Assembly (NCBI GenBank): GCA_020433835.1
Contig: JAGRBY010000440.1
Coordinates: forward strand, 1-6,167
DNA: 6,167 bases
Direction: 5' to 3'
Source: Anaerolineae bacterium
GTDB lineage: Bacteria > Chloroflexota > Anaerolineae > 4572-78 > J111
Below are positions 1 through 4,627 of the stretch, piece after piece (positions within the stretch are counted from its first letter, which is position 1; the number at the start of each line of letters is the position of its first letter). A program made the position numbers and the translations under genes. The notes below the pieces were generated by a model. That model worked only from the letters and a program-made list of their open reading frames with translations. It had not been told where the DNA came from and ran no database searches.

Positions 1-67
1 CAACTTCTATCGCGGCATCGAGACGGTGATTACCTATTACCAACTTGTGGCGGAACGCATCGCGTAG
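1..67 (+). CDS. C-terminal end of an unidentified protein (partial)
   Basis: An open frame enters from the left edge (codons begin at base 2) and ends at TAG 65-67. It gives 21 residues that start NFYRGIET and end LVAERIA. The tail reads like an amphipathic helix, common at the end of many enzymes, and is too short to assign a family. The next gene begins 21 nt downstream on the same strand with its ribosome binding site in the gap, so the two are probably co-transcribed. The function could be carbohydrate-related given the PIG-L neighbour, but that is a guess from context only. Confidence 0.6.
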   Translation, partial: NFYRGIETVITYYQLVAERIA

Positions 68-88
68 ACAAAAAGGACACAACCAGCT

Positions 89-904
89 ATGAAGCGTTAT
101 CACCATGTATACCTTTCGCCGCACATTGATGATGTTTCGCTTTCGTGTGGGGGCGCTATTTATCACCAACAGCAGGCCGGCGAGGCGGTTTTGACGGTAA
201 CCGTTTTTGCCGCCCAACCGAACCTCAAATCCTTTTCTGCTTATGTCGATTGGATGCATGGCATCTGGGGCAACCTTGATGAAGTCGTCGCCACCCGATT
301 GGCCGAAGATCAAGCCTCGATGGCCGTGTTGGGCTGTGACGCTCAGTACCTGCCCTTTCTGGATTGTATCTATCGCGGCGAGCCTGAGGCCGATGTCTGG
401 TACTATACCAGTAATGAGGAACTGTTCGGTCGGCTGCATCCCGACGATCTCCCCCTAAACGAGGCGATTGCCGAAACGGTAATCGATCTCAACCCCGATC
501 CGACGGAGACCGTCATCTACGCTCCTTTGGCGATTGGTCATCATGTCGATCATCAACTGGTCCACCAAGCCGCCCGGCATTTGCTTTCAAAAGGTTATCA
601 CGTTGCCTTCTACGAGGATTACCCCTACGCCGACCCGGAGTATCCGTATTCCAGCCACTCGGCGGATAACCTCTACCCGTTGGAGGCAGCGCTGGCCGAT
701 AGTGCCGATTTACGGCTTACTCCCCAACTGCAATTCCTCACTGAAGCTGATCTTCAGGCTAAGGTAGCGAGTATTCGGGCCTATAGTTCACAGATGGCGA
801 TGCTGTTTGAGAACGAGACGTTGGTGGAAAAGTATGTCAGAGCGTACACGCTGCGTGTTGGAAAGGGCGAGTCGGCAGAGCGGGTGTGGACGGTGGGCGA
901 GTAG
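89..904 (+). CDS. PIG-L/LmbE-family deacetylase (zinc-dependent N-acetyl hydrolase)
   Basis: This 271-residue protein matches the PIG-L fold family, whose members use zinc to remove acetyl groups from N-acetylglucosamine-type substrates (MshB, BshB, PIG-L). The N-terminal strand and metal loop read LSPHIDDVSLSCGG (residues 9-22). H12 and D15 are the expected zinc ligands and D14 the general base. The second metal motif HHVDH lies at 151-155, with H152 and H155 in the places of the HPDH histidines of MshB. A C-terminal segment around 228-240 (SIRAYSSQMAMLF) is also typical. The family's usual Glu after the Asp pair (HPDDE) is Val here; from memory, a 'SPHxDD' subgroup also lacks it. There is no signal peptide, so the protein is cytosolic. 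ATG 89 is chosen because AAGGA (73-77) lies 11 nt upstream. It is probably the second gene of an operon entering from the left. The substrate cannot be read from sequence. Confidence 0.88.
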   Translation: MKRYHHVYLSPHIDDVSLSCGGAIYHQQQAGEAVLTVTVFAAQPNLKSFSAYVDWMHGIWGNLDEVVATRLAEDQASMAVLGCDAQYLPFLDCIYRGEPEADVWYYTSNEELFGRLHPDDLPLNEAIAETVIDLNPDPTETVIYAPLAIGHHVDHQLVHQAARHLLSKGYHVAFYEDYPYADPEYPYSSHSADNLYPLEAALADSADLRLTPQLQFLTEADLQAKVASIRAYSSQMAMLFENETLVEKYVRAYTLRVGKGESAERVWTVGE

Positions 905-917
905 GCATTGCGGCAGT

Positions 918-1772
918 TTAACCGACCATCAGCGTAAACTCCGTAATTTCGGGGCGGCAGTTAAAGCGCACCGGTGGGTCGATAACGCCTATGCCCCGGT
1001 TGGTGTAAACCCACAAATCTTCCACCCGATAAAGGCCCAACTCGTACTTTTTGCCCAAGTGCGGCAAAACCAGAGAGCCTTTGCCCGGCAGCCGAACCTG
1101 TCCCCCGTGGGTGTGGCCCGACAGCTGCAGCGACACTCGTTTATCGGCGGCAAAACGATCGGCCAAATCGGGCTCGTGGGCCAACAGGATGGTGGGGATG
1201 TCGCCGGGATGGGTTTCGAGGGCGACGGTGAGATCGGGATGACCGCTCCAGCCGTCATCGACACCGGCGATAAAAAGCTGCGCGTTGCCTACATCGAAAG
1301 CCAAACCTTCGTTCCGCAGCAGGGTTAGCCCAGACTCGGTCAGGCCTTGACGGACTGTATCGACGTTGGTCCACAGATCGTGGTTGCCCAATGAAGCATA
1401 GATACCATAGGTGGGGTTAAGTGTGGCCAATACCGGCGCTAGCTCAAAAATTGCATCGGCGCTTTCCAAAACGTAGTCGCCGGTGAGGGCAATTAAATCG
1501 GGTTGCAGGGCATTAGCGGCGTCGATAACCTGGCGAACAAAGTCGATCTGGGTAAAAGGGTGCAAGTGGATGTCGCTGAGCTGGACGATTTTGAAGCCCT
1601 CCAGCGCCGGCTTTAGGTTTTTGATGGGGATCTGAACTTTTTCAATCGATAGCCAATGGGTTTCAATTTTGGTTGCGTACTCAAATAGCGTGACGCCGGC
1701 TGTGCCGGTGAGGCAGCTTGTTGCCGCCAGACCGGCTACACCTTTTATGAACATGCGCCGATTAAGTTTCAT
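918..1772 (-). CDS. Tat-exported calcineurin-like metallophosphoesterase (YkuE-like)
   Basis: This 284-residue protein begins with a twin-arginine motif, NRRMFIK (residues 4-10), followed by a mildly hydrophobic stretch to about residue 30. This predicts folded export by Tat. The phosphoesterase metal motifs appear in order: DIHL (D67, H69), GDY (D99), GNHD (N130, H131), AHEPD (H199) and GHTHGGQ (H220, H222), the full two-metal set. The closest family I recognise is YkuE-like/UDP-2,3-diacylglucosamine pyrophosphatase-like phosphoesterases, which are exported or membrane-associated. The actual substrate (phospholipid, nucleotide-sugar or phosphate ester) is unknown. The minus strand start has GAGGA 5 nt upstream (1778-1782 on +). 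It lies 23 nt after the EEP gene's stop and is surely in the same transcript. Its 3' end converges on the PIG-L gene with only 13 nt between stops and no clear terminator. A cysteine at residue 20 is not in a good lipobox. Confidence 0.9.
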   Translation of the reverse strand: MKLNRRMFIKGVAGLAATSCLTGTAGVTLFEYATKIETHWLSIEKVQIPIKNLKPALEGFKIVQLSDIHLHPFTQIDFVRQVIDAANALQPDLIALTGDYVLESADAIFELAPVLATLNPTYGIYASLGNHDLWTNVDTVRQGLTESGLTLLRNEGLAFDVGNAQLFIAGVDDGWSGHPDLTVALETHPGDIPTILLAHEPDLADRFAADKRVSLQLSGHTHGGQVRLPGKGSLVLPHLGKKYELGLYRVEDLWVYTNRGIGVIDPPVRFNCRPEITEFTLMVG

Positions 1773-1795
1773 ACAAATCCTCGTAATTGCAACAC

Positions 1796-2809
1796 CTATC
1801 GAATGAGCGAAAGCTCTGAAACGACCGGATAATGATCCGACCCGCCGCTGTTTGATAGGGTTTTGGCGCTGTAGGTAAAGAAGTGATCGTTGTGGAAGAT
1901 ATGGTCGATACGGAGCATGGATGTGGGAACCGGAATCGTGACCCCTTTTACAGCGGGGGAGGTGGCCGGATAGCTAAAACCGAAACCCCAACCAGCTTCC
2001 CAATGGGCATTGTCGAGATAGTGGTCGATCATTTTATAGACTTCCGATTGCTCAGTGGTATTGAAATCGCCGCCTATGATCAGCGGTTGGTCGATATCAG
2101 CCAACTTCTGTACCAGATTAACCACCTGGCGATAATGCAGCGACCAATAACGCGGTTGTTTAAGATGGATATTCCAGACCTGGATATCGCCATCAGGGGT
2201 GTGCATAATCGCTTTTTGCGCCCGCCCCTGGTCAAAAGAGGTGCCGAGAGGCGTCAAAGGGTAGCGGCTGATGATACCCTGTCCATATGCTTCGTCCATT
2301 GTGTAGTAGTATCGCTTTTGGTCAGGGTAAAGGTTTTGGAGTTCTTTTCTTAAGCTCTTTGCCTTGCTCCCATAAATTTCTTGAAGAAACAAGACATCAG
2401 GCTGTTCTTGTCGAATAATATCAGCCATATCATCAATATTCCGATTGCGGCCCCAGACGTTATAACTCATCACCTTAATGCGACCACTGTGGGCCAACGC
2501 AGGCGTTGTGGAACGGGGCAAAAAAAGCGGCGCATAACTATACATAATTAAAGCAGTCGGCATAATGAGCATCAAAACCAACCAACGGCGCCTGCTAAGA
2601 GCGGCAACGACGAGTGCCGGTAACAATGCTAAAAGTAGCCACGGCATGAAGTAATTTAGCAGTTGAACGGGGGTAAACCTATCGCCAGGCCACCAGCGCA
2701 TAGGGTACCAAACCATCAAACCGATACCAAAAAGCCATAACGCTGCTCCTATAAGATAGTTGACCAATTGAAAAATTTTTTTGAGAAAGCGTATAAAAAG
2801 AGATATCAT
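1796..2809 (-). CDS. Membrane-anchored endonuclease/exonuclease/phosphatase (EEP) family protein, VanJ-like layout
   Basis: This 337-residue protein has three hydrophobic helices at about 12-36, 47-70 and 76-98, then an EEP catalytic domain (about 111-337). All hallmark motifs are present: MSYNVW (N117), LQE (E144), GQGIISRYP (177-184), WNIHL (N213, H215), GGDFN (D248, N250), RIDHIF (D302, H303) and GGSDHYPV (D325, H326). The catalytic set is therefore intact and a magnesium-dependent phosphodiester or phosphomonoester hydrolase is expected. Three N-terminal helices followed by an EEP domain is the layout of VanJ-type proteins, in which the domain faces outside and is linked to cell-wall lipid carrier metabolism or glycopeptide resistance. 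That link is by analogy only; an exported nuclease is the alternative. AAAGGA (2823-2828 on +, read on minus) is 13 nt from ATG, rather far, but no better start is visible. It is the first gene of a two-gene operon with the metallophosphoesterase. Confidence 0.88.
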   Translation of the reverse strand: MISLFIRFLKKIFQLVNYLIGAALWLFGIGLMVWYPMRWWPGDRFTPVQLLNYFMPWLLLALLPALVVAALSRRRWLVLMLIMPTALIMYSYAPLFLPRSTTPALAHSGRIKVMSYNVWGRNRNIDDMADIIRQEQPDVLFLQEIYGSKAKSLRKELQNLYPDQKRYYYTMDEAYGQGIISRYPLTPLGTSFDQGRAQKAIMHTPDGDIQVWNIHLKQPRYWSLHYRQVVNLVQKLADIDQPLIIGGDFNTTEQSEVYKMIDHYLDNAHWEAGWGFGFSYPATSPAVKGVTIPVPTSMLRIDHIFHNDHFFTYSAKTLSNSGGSDHYPVVSELSLIR

Positions 2810-2860
2810 TGCTCGTGTTTAGTCCTTTTAGAAATGTCACTTTATCCGGAAGAAAGGGGA

Positions 2861-2882
2861 ATATTGGCTAATATCTCGCGAG
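2861..2882. promoter_or_regulatory. Two adjacent palindromes, possible operator upstream of the EEP gene
   Basis: ATATT-GGCT-AATAT (2861-2874) is an inverted repeat with 5-bp arms. It is directly followed by the perfect 8-bp palindrome CTCGCGAG (2875-2882). They lie about 50-75 bp upstream of the EEP start codon on the minus strand, where an operator or 5' leader element would sit. The symmetry is seen; the binding role is a guess. Confidence 0.25.
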
Positions 2883-3037
2883 TTTCAGCAATGAAAGGGA
2901 CACACATCGGGGTGCCTAATCAAACCGTTATAAGATAACCCCTTCTGATAAGTTCTTGATTAAATTTAGTCTTTATTTTGTTTAGGGCAAATTAAAAAAT
3001 AGTTAAATTGTAAATTGCTGATTATCTTAAGTCAGCA

Positions 3038-3066
3038 TTGTCAGAGATACCATTATAGAGTATAAT
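3038..3066 (+). promoter_or_regulatory. Near-consensus sigma70-type promoter for the LysM/LTD gene
   Basis: TTGTCA (3038-3043, five of six matches to TTGACA) is separated by exactly 17 nt from a perfect TATAAT (3061-3066). Transcription would start near 3073, giving a leader of about 75 nt before ATG 3147. This is the best-formed promoter in the window. Confidence 0.7.
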
Positions 3067-3101
3067 ACGGATAACGGCTATATATAGGGGTACTTCTATT
3101 T

Positions 3102-3110
3102 TGATATACT
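3102..3110 (+). promoter_or_regulatory. Second candidate promoter, extended -10 (TGATATACT)
   Basis: TG-N-TATACT forms an extended -10 element 36 nt before the LysM/LTD start codon. The -35 region (3082-3087) is poor, so it would depend on the TG extension. It could be a second start site or simply part of the AT-rich run. Confidence 0.35.
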
Positions 3111-3116
3111 ATATAT

Positions 3117-3138
3117 GCCTATTTTGTCGACATAAGGC
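3117..3138 (+). promoter_or_regulatory. Possible leader hairpin covering the LysM/LTD ribosome binding site
   Basis: GCCTAT (3117-3122) can pair with ATAAGGC (3132-3138) with one bulged A, around a 9-nt loop. The 3' arm contains AAGG (3134-3137), the only Shine-Dalgarno-like bases before ATG 3147 (9-nt spacing). The stem is short, so any control of translation is speculative. Confidence 0.25.
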
Positions 3139-3146
3139 TATTTGCA

Positions 3147-4133
3147 ATGAATGATACTCAGTACGATACGGAACCGGATTTTGATGATTTCGATGGCTAT
3201 CCCGATAACCAAGTGACGGGTGTTGGGTTACCCTTAGGCCAACTGCTGCTGATCATTGGCGTTAACGCTGTTGTCTCTTTAATTATTAGTGTTGGCGTGG
3301 TGCTTATTGCCAACCGGCAGGTAGTGCCTGGAACTGTGGCTACAGCGGAGTCGGCTGAGAGTGCGCTTGCAGCAGAGTCGGGTCAGGCCGGGGAGTCGTC
3401 TGAGGTCAGCATTGATGCTGATAGCACGCTTGCGGCGGTTCCCACACAAAGTACGCCGATACAATCATTGGTTTACGAAGTCAAGGCCGGCGACTCACTT
3501 GGCCTCATTGCCGACAAATTTTCGGTATCTCTGTTCGATCTTATGACGGCCAACGGATTATCGAATGAAGATTTCATTCAAATCGGTCAAGAATTGGTGA
3601 TTCCGGTAGGCGGCTTACCGACGGTAACCGCCACATTCACCGTAGTGCCTATTCCGTCAGAAACCGCGCTGCCATTCGATCCGCCCACGCCTCTACCTGA
3701 AGACGCCGAGGTTCCGCTCGAACCAGCGGCGACTGTGGGGCCTTCGCCCACGCCAACCGAAACTCCATCAGTTTTATCGTTAACCCCCCTACCGACTTCA
3801 ACCCCTGCGCCCTTTGATGAGATCAATATCTCCATCTCTCAGGTGTTGGGTGCTGGCGAACTATCGCAGGAAACGGTGGTCATTCTTAATCAGGGAGCCG
3901 GAACCAGCCTGCTCGATTGGCGGTTGGAAGGCTCCTCGCTGGCTAATTTTACCTTTCCGGATATCTTCCTTTTTAGCGGTGGCAGTATTCGCATTCATAC
4001 TACGGCCGGACAAAATACGCCCAGTGATTTATACCTTGGTCAGGGCGAGGCGGCCTGGCCTGCCGGCACAACCATCATTTTACGCGATGACAGCGGTACA
4101 GAAATTTCGTCCTTCACGGTTCCCCCTTCTTAG
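3147..4133 (+). CDS. Membrane-anchored LysM protein with C-terminal lamin-tail-like (LTD) domain
   Basis: This 328-residue surface protein has these parts in order. An acidic N-terminal tail (1-28) carries eight Asp/Glu in the first 20 residues. One hydrophobic helix (about 31-55) follows, then an Ala/Glu/Ser-rich spacer with repeated AES units (65-100). A LysM domain (about 109-153) begins YEVKAGDSLGLIADKF and ends GQELVIPV. A Pro/Thr/Ser linker (about 155-224) contains PSPTPTETPS and TPLPTSTPAP. The C-terminal beta domain (about 225-326) has LTD features: LLDWRLEG, FTFPDIFLFSGGSIRIHT and LGQGEAAWPAGTTIILRDDSG. LysM domains bind peptidoglycan or chitin-type glycans; LTD domains are found in bacterial surface proteins with a structural or adhesive role. 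The protein should sit in the membrane with both domains outside, although the charge pattern around the helix does not favour that orientation. A near-consensus promoter lies upstream. The exact role is unknown. Confidence 0.85.
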   Translation: MNDTQYDTEPDFDDFDGYPDNQVTGVGLPLGQLLLIIGVNAVVSLIISVGVVLIANRQVVPGTVATAESAESALAAESGQAGESSEVSIDADSTLAAVPTQSTPIQSLVYEVKAGDSLGLIADKFSVSLFDLMTANGLSNEDFIQIGQELVIPVGGLPTVTATFTVVPIPSETALPFDPPTPLPEDAEVPLEPAATVGPSPTPTETPSVLSLTPLPTSTPAPFDEINISISQVLGAGELSQETVVILNQGAGTSLLDWRLEGSSLANFTFPDIFLFSGGSIRIHTTAGQNTPSDLYLGQGEAAWPAGTTIILRDDSGTEISSFTVPPS

Positions 4134-4174
4134 AAGCTGTGTATTCAATTTCTAATTCAAAATTAACGCTCTTA

Positions 4175-4201
4175 TGGTAAAATTTGGGTAAAATTTAACC
4201 C
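4175..4201 (+). promoter_or_regulatory. Candidate extended -10 promoter with direct repeat and palindrome, upstream of the glutaredoxin-like gene
   Basis: TGGTAAAAT (4175-4183) is an extended -10 (TG-N-TAAAAT) with a weak TTCAAA at 4156-4161 as -35 (16-nt spacing). GGTAAAATTT occurs twice (4176-4185 and 4187-4196). The second copy forms a 16-nt palindrome with one mismatched pair, GGGTAAAATTTAACCC (4186-4201), which would overlap the start of transcription and ends 4 nt before the Shine-Dalgarno. This placement is what a repressor site would look like, but no regulator is identified. Confidence 0.4.
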
Positions 4202-4205
4202 AACC

Positions 4206-4210
4206 AGGAG
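4206..4210 (+). promoter_or_regulatory. Strong Shine-Dalgarno AGGAG that fixes a TTG start
   Basis: AGGAG lies 8 nt before TTG 4219. The first in-frame ATG (4237) would have a 26-nt gap and would cut off the first beta strand of the thioredoxin-like fold, so TTG is preferred. Confidence 0.75.
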
Positions 4211-4218
4211 CGGAGATT

Positions 4219-4563
4219 TTGGATAAAGAACTTGTTATGTATGTGCGCGACTCCTACTGTCCGGGAGTAGCGCTCGCCCGTGATTTGCTAACACGTTATC
4301 ATATTCCGTATCGAGAAGTGAGCATCGACAGCGACCCCTCCAACGCCGAAAGGCTTAAAGCCTGGACACACGGCTACAGCGTCCCCACACTCATTCTGGC
4401 CAACCCTGGCGCCGACACCCCTTACACCGATTTTCTACCTCGTCCTATGGATCGCAGTATCAAAGGGTATGATCGGGGACCGATGATTACCGAGCCAAAC
4501 AACCGTGATTTAGAGAATTGGCTTCACAAAAACGGATTTTTAAATAAACCATACAGTCGATAA
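4219..4563 (+). CDS. Small glutaredoxin-like (thioredoxin-fold) protein with a single active-site Cys
   Basis: This 114-residue cytosolic protein starts at TTG (see the AGGAG site). The first strand ELVMYVR leads into the active-site loop DSYCPGVALARDLL. Here the usual CxxC of dithiol glutaredoxins or NrdH is C14-P-G-V, so only the N-terminal cysteine remains; C14 is the only Cys in the protein. The helix, then REVSID, then SVPTLIL (54-60) with the cis-Pro loop (P56) confirm the fold. Typical glutaredoxins run to about 80-90 residues. This one has extra sequence at about 62-95 (PGADTPYT to MITEPNN) before the last helix DLENWLHKNGFL. GYD at 83-85 recalls the family's glycine motif. A role in disulfide or glutathione-type thiol exchange, or as a monothiol carrier, is inferred. 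It lies between two surface-protein genes, 85 nt after the first and 64 nt before the second. Confidence 0.78.
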   Translation: MDKELVMYVRDSYCPGVALARDLLTRYHIPYREVSIDSDPSNAERLKAWTHGYSVPTLILANPGADTPYTDFLPRPMDRSIKGYDRGPMITEPNNRDLENWLHKNGFLNKPYSR

Positions 4564-4615
4564 ACGGTAAAACGGCTTTACGTATCAATACTAATACTAT
4601 TTAGTTAATTGTTTG

Positions 4616-4620
4616 AAAGG
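4616..4620 (+). promoter_or_regulatory. Shine-Dalgarno AAAGG that sets the start of the triple-module protein at ATG 4628
   Basis: AAAGG lies 7 nt before ATG 4628. The frame also opens at TTG 4613, but that codon has no Shine-Dalgarno and would place the ribosome site inside the gene. Starting at 4628 gives a clean signal peptide. The direct repeat AATACTAATACT (4587-4598) is upstream, without a good -35, so a separate promoter for this gene is not established. Confidence 0.7.
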
Positions 4621-4627
4621 TGCGAAC

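Larger units (their letters stand above)
2810..3146. other. 337-nt AT-rich divergent intergenic region
   Basis: This spacer separates the leftward EEP operon from the rightward LysM/LTD gene and should hold promoters for both. Rightward signals are clear (3038-3066, with a second candidate at 3102-3110). Leftward signals are not. The best minus strand -10 boxes are TATAAT (complement of 3052-3057) and TATAAC (complement of 2927-2932), neither with a convincing -35. Two adjacent palindromes lie at 2861-2882. I see no small gene with a ribosome binding site and no RNA gene that I can name. Confidence 0.6.

Noticed and set aside
807..1328. A 173-codon + strand open frame running across the PIG-L/metallophosphoesterase junction
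   Set aside because: It overlaps the well-supported ends of two genes, has no ribosome site, and its translation shows no family motif. It is a by-product of the convergent genes.
1698..1727. Lipoprotein signal in the metallophosphoesterase (Cys20)
   Set aside because: The residues before Cys are A-T-S, lacking the Leu/Val/Ile expected at -3. The twin-arginine motif explains export better.
1883..2353. A 156-codon + strand frame antisense to the EEP gene
   Set aside because: It lies fully inside the catalytic domain of the EEP protein, with no Shine-Dalgarno and no recognisable domain.
3078..3087. CTATATATAG palindrome in the divergent spacer
   Set aside because: Simple alternating AT tract; symmetry is expected by composition and it is not a convincing operator.
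3587..3835. A Gly/Val/Ser-rich minus strand frame under the Pro/Thr linker
   Set aside because: Its low-complexity composition is the reverse reading of Pro/Thr codons, not a gene.
4567..4581. Hairpin GTAAA-ACGGC-TTTAC after the glutaredoxin-like gene, considered as a terminator
   Set aside because: Only five mostly A-T pairs and no T run after it. Transcription probably continues into the next gene.
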